Counted from the stretch's first letter, positions 43,538 to 53,428 are shown. The stretch is DNA of 64,000 nt from JAICXG01 sp963801255 (GCA_963801255.1 CAWDEC010000007.1:199306-263305), one strand, 5' to 3'. The notes: a model not told the origin generated them from the sequence alone. Program-made: numbers and translations.

Positions 43538-46084
43538 CTATTCAGTCCGCAAGGCCGTCATCGGCGTCACGCGCATGGCACGTCGCGCGGGCAAAAAGCA
43601 AGCGAGCAAGGCCGCGCCGCCTAACAAAACACTCGCCGTGAGCAAGGCTACCGGATCGCTCGGGCTGACCTGATAAAGCATCTTCGCCAGCACACGCCCA
43701 AGTGCGAGGGCAAGGAGCAAGCCGACTCCCAGAGCGAAAGCCGTCTGCAAAGCGCCTTGTTTCATAATGAGGCCGAAAACGTCGCGGCGGTCGGCACCCA
43801 GCGCCATGCGAATGCCGATCTCCCGTGTCCGTCGCGTGACCGCATAAGCCTTCACGCCATAGACACCGACGGCTGCCAGCAGGAGCGCGATGCCGCCGAA
43901 GATGCCGAACAGAATCGCGGCAAACCGCACTGCCCAAAGACCAACATCCTTCTCAACAATGTTTTCATACGGCTCGATGCGCAGGATTGGCATGTTGGGA
44001 TCGACCTGACCAAGCGTTTGGCGAATAGTCGGAATCATGGCGACCACGGTCGCGCGATCGTTCCGATTCAGCCGCACCTGAAGCGTAACTCCACCGTTGT
44101 AAGCCTGCGCGAGCGGCGCATAGATACGGCGCGGCATTTCTTCGGTGAGAATTTCGTGGCGATGCTGGCTCACGATGCCGACAATCGTGAAATCGTTAGG
44201 CGAACCGTCAGTCGGAGCTTCCGTATAACGCACATGCTGTCCGAGCGCTTCCCGATTTGGGAAGAGCTTCTTCGCCATCATTTCGTCAATGATGAGAACA
44301 CGCGCCGTGTTCTTGGTTTCCGCTTCCGCGTCGGTGAAATCACGGCCACGCAAAAGCCGCACACCAATGCTCTCGAACCATCCGGAGGTGACGGCGGTAA
44401 AGAAACCACCTGCTCCAGGTTCCGGCGCTTTCGGATCCGTTCGATTGGCGAAGCTTTCGTCCATGCGCATAATGCGCCGCGCATTGGTGATGTTGCCGAA
44501 TGGCAGCATGGTAGTGAGCGCGGCCGCCCGCACGCCCGGCAACTCGCGCACGCGATGGAGAGCAGCGAACATCGTCCGCTGGGCGGTTTCCTCGTTCATC
44601 TGGCCAAGCGTGAAATCCATCTCCGCCGAGATGACGCCGTGGCGCTCAAAGCCGGGATTCAGTCCTCCAGCCTTGAGCGCACCGCGAAAAAAGAGCCCCG
44701 AGCTAAAAAGCAAAGTGAGGGACAACGCGATCTGCACCATCACGAGCAGATGTCGGGGGGCGAAGAATCGGTTCAGGCGACCGACGTGCGCCGGTTCGCC
44801 AATTTGTTGTTTCAAGTCATGCACCAGATCAGCCCGCGAGGCTTTAAGGGCGGGCCCGAGGCTGAAGAGCAGAGTAGCAAGGAAGCAGATGAGAAAGGTG
44901 ACCGTGAGCACGGTGGCATCGGGTCGCAGATTCACGACAATGGAAAAATCCATCGAACTGAAAAGACTGCCTAACGAATCAAGGAGCAGGCGATTGCTGA
45001 GCAGGCTGATGAGGAGACCAACAGCGCCGCCGGCGAAAGCGAGAAGAATTCCTTCGCATAGAAGTTGCCTTACGATTCTCCAGCGGCTCGCGCCGAGGGC
45101 GAGACGGAGCGCGATTTCCTTCGCCCGAGTTGCGCCGCGAGCAAGGAGCATGTTTGCCAGGTTGAGGCAGGCGATGAAGAGAACTGCTGCCGCCATCGCG
45201 AGAAGGAGTGTTCCGATCAAGCCCATTGGGCCATCATCACTGGGCGTGGTGCTGATGCTGAAACGTGAGGGAGCTTGAATCTGAAGTTCGCGCCGGCCGC
45301 TGGCGTCGGCGGGTTGAATGGCGTCGAGACGCTGAGCCAGAGTGGTCAGGCGCGGCTTGGTCGAGTCGATCGTTAGGCCGGAGCTCATCCGGGCGACGAG
45401 ATTGAGAGAGTAATTTTTCGGCTCTTCCAGGCTCATCTTGTTGCTCGTGTCGCTGAACGCCGAGCCCAGCCGCGAGGCAACTCCGAGAGGCACCCACAGA
45501 TCGGGAGCGAGTAGCGCATGGGCGCCGGCGAAACCTTCCGGCGTAACTCCAATCAGTGTGTAGTTCTGGCCGTTCACAGTCAGTTGTTTACCGATGAGAT
45601 CCGCGCGACCGCCCAATTTTTTCCAGTAGGAGTGACTCGCGACCACCACCGGAATATTGGCGTCTGGTTTACATTCCGCCGCGTCATAAAAGCGGCCGAA
45701 CGCCGGCTTCACGCCCATGAGCGAGAAGAAATTCTCCGAGGTGAGGAATACGAAACTGCGCCGCATGCTTTCGTCTCGCCCAATGCCGGCCAGGCCGAAG
45801 CCCATCGCCGCGACATCGGAGAAGACCTCGTTACTCTGTCGCAGCGCCATGAATTCGTTGTAGGAAAACGGGCGGTAATCATGCGCCGCGCCCTGTCGCG
45901 CGGTAAATAAATTGACCACTTCCCACGGACGCACCTTTACCGTCGGGCGCAGGATGACGCTGTTGACCAGCGCGAAGATGGCCGAATTCACACCGATCGC
46001 CACCGCGAGCGTGAGCACCGCGATCGCCGTAAAGCCCGGCGTCTTCATCAGCTGCCGGAACGCGAACCTTAAATCCTGGATCAT
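43538..46084 (-). CDS. MacB/FtsX-type orphan ABC permease (ADOP family)
   Basis: An 848-residue permease. An N-terminal MIQDLRFAFRQLMKTPGFTAIAVLTLAVAIGVNSAIFALVNSVIL precedes a MacB periplasmic core domain. FtsX membrane regions lie near residues 290-420 (GTLLLAMAAAVLFIACLNLANMLLARGATRAKEIALRLALGASRWRIVRQLL) and 740-848 (ILFGIFGGIALLLAAVGVYGVKAYAVTRRTREIGIRMALGA), with a second core domain between. The architecture is the 'acidobacterial duplicated orphan permease', which lacks a linked ATPase, as here. Substrate unknown. Confidence 0.92.
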   Translation of the reverse strand: MIQDLRFAFRQLMKTPGFTAIAVLTLAVAIGVNSAIFALVNSVILRPTVKVRPWEVVNLFTARQGAAHDYRPFSYNEFMALRQSNEVFSDVAAMGFGLAGIGRDESMRRSFVFLTSENFFSLMGVKPAFGRFYDAAECKPDANIPVVVASHSYWKKLGGRADLIGKQLTVNGQNYTLIGVTPEGFAGAHALLAPDLWVPLGVASRLGSAFSDTSNKMSLEEPKNYSLNLVARMSSGLTIDSTKPRLTTLAQRLDAIQPADASGRRELQIQAPSRFSISTTPSDDGPMGLIGTLLLAMAAAVLFIACLNLANMLLARGATRAKEIALRLALGASRWRIVRQLLCEGILLAFAGGAVGLLISLLSNRLLLDSLGSLFSSMDFSIVVNLRPDATVLTVTFLICFLATLLFSLGPALKASRADLVHDLKQQIGEPAHVGRLNRFFAPRHLLVMVQIALSLTLLFSSGLFFRGALKAGGLNPGFERHGVISAEMDFTLGQMNEETAQRTMFAALHRVRELPGVRAAALTTMLPFGNITNARRIMRMDESFANRTDPKAPEPGAGGFFTAVTSGWFESIGVRLLRGRDFTDAEAETKNTARVLIIDEMMAKKLFPNREALGQHVRYTEAPTDGSPNDFTIVGIVSQHRHEILTEEMPRRIYAPLAQAYNGGVTLQVRLNRNDRATVVAMIPTIRQTLGQVDPNMPILRIEPYENIVEKDVGLWAVRFAAILFGIFGGIALLLAAVGVYGVKAYAVTRRTREIGIRMALGADRRDVFGLIMKQGALQTAFALGVGLLLALALGRVLAKMLYQVSPSDPVALLTASVLLGGAALLACFLPARRAMRVTPMTALRTE

Positions 46085-46282
46085 TGACTATCAGATGCCG
46101 ATGACCGGTCGGTTGGATTCAGGAATTTCTTAAGGGTGCTCCAGGGGTCCGCGCTTAGGCTCCTGCAACCAGCGCCTCAACACGATCAGGCGGTCAATTG
46201 GAGGAATCGACGGCGGTTGGCTGGCCGCAGAAATTCGAGGGCGAACCCCTGAGTCAACTTCCTGCTGCACCTAGGTGCATGC

Positions 46283-47650
46283 CTAGCTTCCGACCACAAC
46301 GGTCTTGGCGTTCATGAATTCGCGCATACCTAACGAGCCTAGCTCTCGCCCGTAACCGGAGCGCTTGACGCCGCCAAAGGGTAATCGCGGATCCGAAGCG
46401 ACCAGCGCGTTGACAAATACCATCCCGCAGTCGAGTTCCCGCGCGAAAAGTTCCTGCTCGGGCTTATCGTTAGTCCAGACGCTCGCACCCAGGCCAAAGT
46501 CGCTCTCGTTCGCCAGCTCAACGGCCGCTGCGGCATCTTTTATCCGAAAGAGTAATGCGACTGGTCCGAAGATTTCCTCACGGAACGCCGGTGCGGAAGC
46601 CGGAATGTCTGCCAGCACCGTGGGTGGATAGAAATTACCCTTTCCTTCCATCAATTCGCCTCCGGCAAGCAGCTTCGCGCCCGCCGCGATCGATTTCCGC
46701 ACCTGCTCGTGCACGCCTTCGCGAATCGACGAAGTTGCCAGTGGCCCCAACTCCGTCGTCTCGTCTAGCGGATCGCCGACCTTCAGTGCCTTCATTCGCT
46801 GGACGAACTGCCTGACGAAGTCGTCGTAGATCGATTCAGCAACAAGGAAACGTTTGCCCGCGATGCAGGATTGCCCGCTGTTTTGCGTCCGGGCTTTAAC
46901 GGCCGCAGTTAAGGCGGCATCCATGTCTGCACTCGGCATAACGATAAAAGGATCGCTGCCTCCTAACTCAAGGACACATTTCTTGATGACTCGACCGGCT
47001 GTAGCGGCGACCTCGCTTCCAACCCGGTCACTTCCGGTTAGCGTCACGGCCTTGATCCGCGAGTCCGTAATTACATCAGCGACCTGTTTCGCTTCGATGA
47101 GCAAGGATTGAAAGGTTCCAGACGGTGCGCCGGCTCGACGCCACAGGTCTTCGATGGCGAGCGCGCATTGCGGCACATTCGCGGCATGCTTGAGCAGGCC
47201 AACGTTGCCCGCCATCAAGGCTGGCGCAGCGAAGCGAAAGACCTGCCAGAAAGGAAAATTCCAAGGCATGATGGCAAGGATCGGTCCCAGCGGCTGCCAT
47301 AGCACTGAGCTGTGCGCCGCGGCGGTCTGAATGACTTCCTCTTCAAGAAAGCGCTCCCCGTTCTCGGCATAATAACGACAGCCCTTGGCGCATTTAAGCA
47401 CCTCGTCGCGCGCCGCCCCGATCGGCTTGCCCATTTCGAGCGTTATAGTGTGCGCATGTTTGTCCGTTTCCCGCTCCAGTAGGTCGGCTACTGCCAGGAG
47501 AATCGCGGCGCGCGCGCCAGATGAGGTCCGGCGATAGCTGTCAAACGCTTGCTCCGCTGCCGCCAGCCGTTCTTCGAGCCCCTCCTCGGTCAGGGCTTCA
47601 AATTCACGTAACGTTTCTGCGGTTGCCGGATTACTGGAAGCTATTGCCAT
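46283..47650 (-). CDS. NAD(P)-dependent succinate-semialdehyde dehydrogenase (Sad/YneI-like)
   Basis: A 455-residue aldehyde dehydrogenase. Catalytic elements are IMPWNFPFWQ (Asn), LELGGSDPFIV (Glu) and NSGQSCIAGKRFLV (Cys). The short N-terminus and the GMREFMNAKTVVVG end match the Sad/YneI branch, which oxidises succinate semialdehyde in GABA or arginine catabolism. The upstream gene on the same strand is an amino-acid permease, so GABA or another amine may be the route. It carries a dispersed octamer at 46329 near its 3' end; the next exact copy is at 51268. Confidence 0.88.
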   Translation of the reverse strand: MAIASSNPATAETLREFEALTEEGLEERLAAAEQAFDSYRRTSSGARAAILLAVADLLERETDKHAHTITLEMGKPIGAARDEVLKCAKGCRYYAENGERFLEEEVIQTAAAHSSVLWQPLGPILAIMPWNFPFWQVFRFAAPALMAGNVGLLKHAANVPQCALAIEDLWRRAGAPSGTFQSLLIEAKQVADVITDSRIKAVTLTGSDRVGSEVAATAGRVIKKCVLELGGSDPFIVMPSADMDAALTAAVKARTQNSGQSCIAGKRFLVAESIYDDFVRQFVQRMKALKVGDPLDETTELGPLATSSIREGVHEQVRKSIAAGAKLLAGGELMEGKGNFYPPTVLADIPASAPAFREEIFGPVALLFRIKDAAAAVELANESDFGLGASVWTNDKPEQELFARELDCGMVFVNALVASDPRLPFGGVKRSGYGRELGSLGMREFMNAKTVVVGS

Positions 47651-47781
47651 TCTTCATTGAACAGCCAGAAGTTCCCACTGACAACCAACGGAATGAGCAA
47701 AGGCGATGTCGGCAGCCAGCCGATTAGCTTGTCACAGCAATCGTAAAGAGGACGGCCAGCGCCATCTCCTTCTCTAACTCA

Positions 47782-49329
47782 TCACCTGCGTGAATCCGAT
47801 TGCGCCAGTTTGCTATGTCGCGCGCTATAGCAAATGTAAACCACCATTCCGATAGCGAACCAAATTAGCAATCGCCGCCAGGTCGGCCAGGGGAGAGCAG
47901 ACATCAGAGCCAGAGCGGAAAGCGCGCCAGCCGGTGCGACAAACCACACCCAGGGCGTGGCGAATCTCCTTTGCAAATTCGGTTCGCGGACCCGTAGGAC
48001 AAGCACGCCTATCGAGACGATGACAAACGCGAGCAGGGTCCCGATGGAACAAAGGCTTCCAGCTTCACGGACCGTGAAAAGCGCCGAAGCAATTGCGACA
48101 CCGATGCCGGTGATGATGGAAGTAATCCAAGGTGTGCGAAAGCGCGGGTGTACCCGACTCACAAATGGCGGGAGTAAGCCATCGCGTGCCATACTATAAA
48201 AGACACGCGACTGACCAAGTAGCATAACGAGAATAACTGACGAGAGTCCCGCGACCGCTCCGAATTTGATCAATCGCCCCATCCAATCGAGCCCTGCGCG
48301 ATCGGCAACGACGGCGATCGGGTCCGGAACGTCGAGCTGACCGTAAGGGACAACACCAGTCGCGATTCCGGAGACAATAATGTAAAGGAAAGTGCAAATA
48401 AGCAGGGAGCCGATAATGGCGATGGGCATATCCCGCTGCGGATTGCGCGCCTCCTGCGCAGCAGTGCTTACCGCATCGAAACCGACGTAGGCGAAAAAGA
48501 CAATACCCGCTCCAGTCATTATCCCACTCCACCCAAAGTGACCGGAGGAACCTGTGTTAGTCGGAATGAAGGGATGCCAGTTACCGGACTTAATCGCGTG
48601 AAAAGCGCCAAAGATAAAGACAAGGACGACCGCCAGCTTAACCAGGACGATCAAGTCGTTAAAGTTAGCTGACTCTTTGATTCCAACCACTAAGAGCACG
48701 GTAACGACAAAGATGATGATTACCGCCGGCAAGTTAAAAATCGCGGTCACGTGAGTGAGCGTTGCAGGGTCTGTGCCGGCTGCCTTGATCTGATCGAGCA
48801 AGGAAGCGCTGATGGCCACCCAGCCGGCTTTGATTTTTAAGATCCCGGCCAGAGCAGCCGGGACATCGACCAATTCAACACCGCGCGCAGCGGAAAACGC
48901 TGGCGGAATGTTGATCCCAAAGTCATGCAAAAGAGAGACCACGTAGCCGGACCAACCAATGGCGACAGTGATTGCACCCACGGCATATTCGAGAATGAGA
49001 TCCCAACCAATGATCCAGGCGAAGAGTTCGCCAAGAGTCGCATAGCCATAAGTATAGGCGCTCCCGGCCATTGGAACGAGAGAAGCAAACTCGCTATAAC
49101 AAAGGGCGGCGAAGACCGATGCGATCCCAGCCAGGATGAAGGAAAGAACAACGGCCGGGCCGGCATTCTGCGCTGCCACCGTCCCAGTGAGGACGAAGAT
49201 ACCTGTGCCGATAATCGCGCCGATCCCAAGGGCGGTAAGATTGACCGCACCGAGAGCCCGCTTGAGGCTATGATCGTTCAAAGCCTCCTCTTGCAGTTCA
49301 CTGATCGTCTTTCGTCGAAAAAGATTCAT
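47782..49329 (-). CDS. APC-family amino acid permease (cationic amino acid transporter-like)
   Basis: A 515-residue transporter with about twelve helices. The N-terminus MNLFRRKTISELQEEALNDHSLKRALGAVNLTALGIGAIIGTGIFVLTG is the classic start of CAT/YfnA-like permeases. GAGIVFFAYVGFDAVSTAAQEARNPQRDMPIAI carries the conserved APC segment. ATG at 49329 was chosen accordingly. It lies 131 bases upstream of the SSADH gene on the same strand. Confidence 0.93.
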   Translation of the reverse strand: MNLFRRKTISELQEEALNDHSLKRALGAVNLTALGIGAIIGTGIFVLTGTVAAQNAGPAVVLSFILAGIASVFAALCYSEFASLVPMAGSAYTYGYATLGELFAWIIGWDLILEYAVGAITVAIGWSGYVVSLLHDFGINIPPAFSAARGVELVDVPAALAGILKIKAGWVAISASLLDQIKAAGTDPATLTHVTAIFNLPAVIIIFVVTVLLVVGIKESANFNDLIVLVKLAVVLVFIFGAFHAIKSGNWHPFIPTNTGSSGHFGWSGIMTGAGIVFFAYVGFDAVSTAAQEARNPQRDMPIAIIGSLLICTFLYIIVSGIATGVVPYGQLDVPDPIAVVADRAGLDWMGRLIKFGAVAGLSSVILVMLLGQSRVFYSMARDGLLPPFVSRVHPRFRTPWITSIITGIGVAIASALFTVREAGSLCSIGTLLAFVIVSIGVLVLRVREPNLQRRFATPWVWFVAPAGALSALALMSALPWPTWRRLLIWFAIGMVVYICYSARHSKLAQSDSRR

Positions 49330-49683
49330 ATAAAGGATGGTGTCGTCTGCTGAATGGCCGCCCCGCGCCGGTTTGTCAAGCAAATGCACGATGGAACGCT
49401 AGCCAGGTCGCGGAACGCACCTCATTCCTTGATCGGCTTCGATGGTTTGTTACTCGGGTACAAGCTATGTCAGCAAAGATAGGGCTTCAAAGGCTGACAG
49501 GTCGATCGAGGTTTTCTTGCTGGTTTGGCAGGTACGATGCGGGGTGCGTATTACCCTCCTATCCGCGGTTCGGCGAGCGACGCATGGTTGCAGAATCGAC
49601 ATGAGTCGTTGGCACTCGCCAACTGTAGGCGGGAAAACCCGCTCGCTCCGAGCCTCCTTTTGCGCTAAATGTGATTCGATATC
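49330..49683. other. Divergent intergenic region, with one hairpin
   Basis: This 354-base stretch separates the permease (minus) from a hybrid kinase (plus). I see no supported gene. A 5-bp GC stem with an AAAA loop (GCGGG/CCCGC, 49629-49642) stands about 40 bases before the kinase ATG. It could be a 5' UTR hairpin. Both promoters must be here, but none could be assigned with confidence. Confidence 0.4.
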
Positions 49684-51246
49684 ATGCCTGACTTGTTTTC
49701 GCTCCTGCCATCCACACAGCTCTACGAAGCGATTGTCGATTCTTCCGACGACGCCATCGTGAGCAAGAATCTTCACAGCATTGTGCAAAGTTGGAACAAA
49801 GCAGCGGCGCGAATGTTTGGTTATTCAGCGGAAGAGATGATCGGACAGTCGATCGAAAAGCTTTTTCCTCCCGATCGTTTGCAGGAAGAAACGGAGATTA
49901 TGGCCCGCATGCAGAAGGGCGAGCGAGTTGACCATTTCGAGACATTGCGAAAACGCAAGGACGGTAAACTGATCGACGTCTCCCTCACCATTTCTCCGAT
50001 CCGCAACGCCGAGGGAATTATCGTTGGGGCTTCAAAGATTGCCCGGGATATCACCGACCAAAAGATCGCGCAGCGCCAGCTGGCGGAAGCACATGAGGCG
50101 TTGAAGCGCGCCGATCAAATGAAGAGCGAGTTTCTTACCACCCTTTCGCACGAACTACGCACGCCGCTTAACGCCATTCTTGGGTGGATACAGATTCTAA
50201 GAGACGATGCACGTCCCGACGACCTGGCTGAGGCGCTACCGATCATGGAACAGAGCGCGCGGACCCAGTTACAACTTATCGAGGACTTACTCGATATGAG
50301 TCGTATTGAAAGCGGTCGAATGATTCTGGATATTCAATCGCTCGATCTTGCGACTGTAGTTGGCGCCAGTATCGACAGTGTGCGTCCCGCTGCCGAGGCA
50401 AAGAATATTCGATTGCAGTCCACTTTTACCAGCGCCGGCGGAACAGTGACGGGCGACCAAAACCGTATTCAGCAGATCTTCTGGAACCTTCTAAGCAACG
50501 CAATCAAGTTCACCCCTAAGGGAGGTCGGATCCACGTCGTCATTCAGCGGGTGAATTCACACGTGGAAGTATCTGTCGCTGACAATGGCCAGGGCGTCGC
50601 TCCCGAATTTCTTGCCCACGTTTTCGATCGCTTTCGCCAGGCCGATGGAACCACGACGCGTCGACACGGTGGCTTAGGTCTGGGTCTATCTATCGTAAAA
50701 CATCTTGTCGAGTTACACGGCGGCAACGTCCGAGTGGCTAGCGAAGGTAAAGGGAAAGGTTCCACCTTTATTGTCTCTTTTCCGCTGCAACCCGCGCGCG
50801 ATGAATCGATCAAAGCCGGGCTCGAAAGTGGTGCACGGCTCGACGAGCAAGCTTTTAAGCCCGACCTGACCGGGGTCAAAGTACTGGTCGTGGACGATGA
50901 GGAAGACTCGGTCGCAATCGTTCAACGCCTTCTTGAACGCCGCGGCGCCGAAGTGCGGGGCACTCACTCGATGAAAGCGGCCCTCGGCGAGTTTACCGCT
51001 TTCTCTCCTCACGTTGTCGTAAGCGATATCGGCATGCCGGACCATGATGGATATGAACTCATAACGTGCCTGCGCGCTTTACCAGAGGGAAAGGCTGTCC
51101 CGGCTATCGCTCTGACAGCGCTGGCGCGTAATGACGACCGCACCCGAGCTTTGCGAGCGGGCTTTCAAATGCATTTGCCAAAGCCGGTTGACTTCACCGA
51201 GTTAGTCGCGGCGGTGCGAAACCTCGCCGCCATCCGCCGGGGCTAG
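49684..51246 (+). CDS. Hybrid sensor histidine kinase (PAS-HisKA-HATPase-REC)
   Basis: A 520-residue soluble kinase. A PAS domain spans residues 11-125 (YEAIVDSSDDAIVSKNLHSIVQSWNKAAARMFGYSAEEMIGQ). HisKA follows with the phosphoacceptor in FLTTLSHELRTPLNAILGW, then HATPase with N-box QQIFWNLLSNAIKF, G1 VADNGQGV and G2 GGLGLGLSIVKHLVELHGG. A C-terminal receiver domain has VVSDIGMPDHDG and LPKPVDFTEL. No transmembrane helix is present, so the signal is probably cytoplasmic. No DNA-binding regulator is adjacent. Confidence 0.94.
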   Translation: MPDLFSLLPSTQLYEAIVDSSDDAIVSKNLHSIVQSWNKAAARMFGYSAEEMIGQSIEKLFPPDRLQEETEIMARMQKGERVDHFETLRKRKDGKLIDVSLTISPIRNAEGIIVGASKIARDITDQKIAQRQLAEAHEALKRADQMKSEFLTTLSHELRTPLNAILGWIQILRDDARPDDLAEALPIMEQSARTQLQLIEDLLDMSRIESGRMILDIQSLDLATVVGASIDSVRPAAEAKNIRLQSTFTSAGGTVTGDQNRIQQIFWNLLSNAIKFTPKGGRIHVVIQRVNSHVEVSVADNGQGVAPEFLAHVFDRFRQADGTTTRRHGGLGLGLSIVKHLVELHGGNVRVASEGKGKGSTFIVSFPLQPARDESIKAGLESGARLDEQAFKPDLTGVKVLVVDDEEDSVAIVQRLLERRGAEVRGTHSMKAALGEFTAFSPHVVVSDIGMPDHDGYELITCLRALPEGKAVPAIALTALARNDDRTRALRAGFQMHLPKPVDFTELVAAVRNLAAIRRG

Positions 51247-51270
51247 ATTCTTTTTCGCGACCTGTAGTCG

Positions 51271-51617
51271 TTAGGCTGCGACTTTCTTCCATTCCGCGCC
51301 TCCCAGGAGGGGCAGGACAAAGAGATTTGCCAGAATATCGATCACTCCATACACCAAAAAGAGGCGGGCAGAGTCAAATGGCGCGCAGTTAGTGCCAGGG
51401 CCCGTAGATCGTTCCCTCCCTTGGTGAGCGTCTGCCAATTAAAGGTCATATAAATCAGATTGGAAAGAGTTACGACAAAGCCAAGCGCGCCGAGGTTTAC
51501 CGTGAGTACTCCAATCCTTTGGCCAAAGAGCGACTGCAGAAGAAGGATAAGTAGAACCGCGCTTGCGCACGTCGCAAGCGGCTTCTCCAGATCTTTTCCG
51601 CCTTCGAAAAAGACCAC
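51271..51617 (-). pseudogene. Small membrane protein, frameshifted
   Basis: The first part (from GTG 51617) reads LEKPLATCASAVLLILLLQSLFGQRIGVLTVNLGALGFVVTLSNLIYMTFNWQTLTKGGNDLRAL. The likely end, GTNCAPFDSARLFLVYGVIDILANLFVLPLLGGAEWKKVAA, is in the next frame. Adding one G near 51395-51396 joins them into a 115-residue protein with three or four hydrophobic segments. The family is not recognised. The TAA stop of the repaired frame lies in a TCGTTAGGC motif. The frame loss may be a sequencing error. Confidence 0.5.
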
Positions 51618-51673
51618 AATATTACTGGCCCCGGGCGTTGCTTCTGCAGTCGACCGCTGACGCCGTCAGGCGA

Positions 51674-53428
51674 TTAGTCGAGCGCGTAGAACTCGACCAA
51701 ACCGATACCAGTAGTGTCCCCTACCCCGCGCATGATCGCCGTGTACGCGCCAGGGGCGAGCGAGGTGATGATAGCCGACTCCAGATCGTTGGAGGGTGGA
51801 ATGCCGGTCGCTTCGATCTCGGCTTCCTGCGTACTCCGCCAATCGTCGTTGGAATTGAGAAGATTGCCGTTCCCATCATGTAACTCGAGCATTGGGTTTG
51901 CCAGATCGCCGTCGATACCCAGCGAGGGGCCGAGCGCGCGCACAAGCACGTTTTGTGCGGAGTTACCGGTAATGATTGTGCCGCCAATCAGGACATTGTC
52001 GCCCGTTTGCACGTTACCCCGAGTCGAGATGTTGGCCAGCTTGGAATCGACTGAAGGGCTCAGGTCATAGACTTCCACCAAGGCTACACCGCTGGTGTTA
52101 TTTACCCCGCGTACGATTGCCGTGTAAGCGCCTGGTTCAACGGTGCGAAGAATGGCGGACTCCATATCGTCCGTGGGCGCGATGGTCGTGTCGACAATGG
52201 CTTGTTCGTGAGGAGAGTCTTTCCAGTTATCATTTGAAGCAATTATGCCGCCCGTAGAGTCATGCAGCTCAAGAGTAGGATTGGCCAGATGGTCAGTTAC
52301 CGGCAATGACGGTCCGATGGCGCGCACGAGGATGGTTTTGGTTCCCGTGCCGGTAACAATAAAGCCACCAATGAGAACATTGTCGCCCGGTTCGACTGAC
52401 AAGCGCGTAGAGATATTGGCGAATAAAGTGGGCGCCGGATCGGCCGACGCGTAATCCACCTTTGCATTCTCGAGATTAGACACCGTCGCTGTCTCCATTT
52501 TGGTCGCGACGGGCCCACTAAAAGTTACATTGTAGGTGCCGTCACCCGGAACCGGAACGCTGTAGGCACCGGACGTGGTGGTAACAGCATAGTAATTGGA
52601 TCCAGTCACACTCACTGTCACTCCACTGATGCCTTCGCCGGGATCATAGAAATGGTTGCCGTTGGCGTCGTAATACACCACGCCAGTCAGGAGCGGGTTC
52701 TGTCCAGCTTGAGTGCTGAAGTCTTGCACAATGTAAAGTGAGTCAAGAGTCCCGCTGGGCTGTCCCGGGTCTGTCTGATTGTCGGTCCCCACATTGATTC
52801 CGATGCCAACCTCGCGAAAGAAACCAAGCATGGTGGTCTCGCGATGGCCGCGGCCGGGAGTCATCAGATCGGTAAACAATCCGTCATGCGCCCGCGAGAT
52901 TGCGCTGATAAGGTTATCTCCCGTGTAACCACCGGTTCCCTGACTCACCTCTTCCGCGACATTTTCCGGACCCGAATAGGCGCCGCTGGGAGTAGTAGGA
53001 CCGCTGTATGGAGCAGTGACATAACCGGTATCGGAGATGCGTTGATCTGGAATCTCGCCGCCGTAGGTGTGAGGCGAGACACCCAGGAAGAACTGGTCGG
53101 CGCTGTTCAGAAGATCGGCCTGTCCTTGCGCAGACTCGGCGAGAAGCGGATTCCAGGAAAGAGGCTGGACCGAGTTTTCAATTGTCCACGGTTCGTTGCC
53201 GATCATGGGAGGACCTTCCTGGAGACTACTCAAGCCCAATCGGGCTGCTTCGGCCGACCCATCGGCTCGCGCACGATTGATCAGCTCGAGCATGTATTGC
53301 TGGTCGTTTGTGGGATTGCCCACTGAGTAACGTGTTTGCGCGTCGCCTTGATCGACGATCGTAAGGGACAATACCGTGAGGACGAGTAAGAGTAAGGACG
53401 GCGAAGGGCGAAATGGTCGCGAAAGCAT
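51674..53428 (-). CDS. Secreted CAP/SCP-domain protein with two ~125-residue repeats
   Basis: A 584-residue exported protein. After a signal peptide (PSLLLLVLTVLSLTIVDQGDAQ) comes a CAP/SCP domain (YMLELINRARADGSAEAARLGL to YIVQDFSTQAGQ; SGPENVAEEV, GHRETTML). Next is an SdrD B-like beta domain (GVVYYDANGNHFYDPGEGISGVTVSV). Two repeats follow, beginning FANISTRLSVEPGDNVLIGG and LANISTRGNVQTGDNVLIGG, each with LVRA.GPSL, LANP.LELHD and PGAYTAI.RGV. Such repeats recur in verrucomicrobial surface proteins. Start at 53428 or 53461. Binding or hydrolytic function is unknown. Confidence 0.85.
   Translation of the reverse strand: MLSRPFRPSPSLLLLVLTVLSLTIVDQGDAQTRYSVGNPTNDQQYMLELINRARADGSAEAARLGLSSLQEGPPMIGNEPWTIENSVQPLSWNPLLAESAQGQADLLNSADQFFLGVSPHTYGGEIPDQRISDTGYVTAPYSGPTTPSGAYSGPENVAEEVSQGTGGYTGDNLISAISRAHDGLFTDLMTPGRGHRETTMLGFFREVGIGINVGTDNQTDPGQPSGTLDSLYIVQDFSTQAGQNPLLTGVVYYDANGNHFYDPGEGISGVTVSVTGSNYYAVTTTSGAYSVPVPGDGTYNVTFSGPVATKMETATVSNLENAKVDYASADPAPTLFANISTRLSVEPGDNVLIGGFIVTGTGTKTILVRAIGPSLPVTDHLANPTLELHDSTGGIIASNDNWKDSPHEQAIVDTTIAPTDDMESAILRTVEPGAYTAIVRGVNNTSGVALVEVYDLSPSVDSKLANISTRGNVQTGDNVLIGGTIITGNSAQNVLVRALGPSLGIDGDLANPMLELHDGNGNLLNSNDDWRSTQEAEIEATGIPPSNDLESAIITSLAPGAYTAIMRGVGDTTGIGLVEFYALD

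Noticed and set aside
49442..49788. Readings in the gap before the hybrid kinase
   Set aside because: Both strands give unstructured sequence without family features, and they overlap the kinase start.
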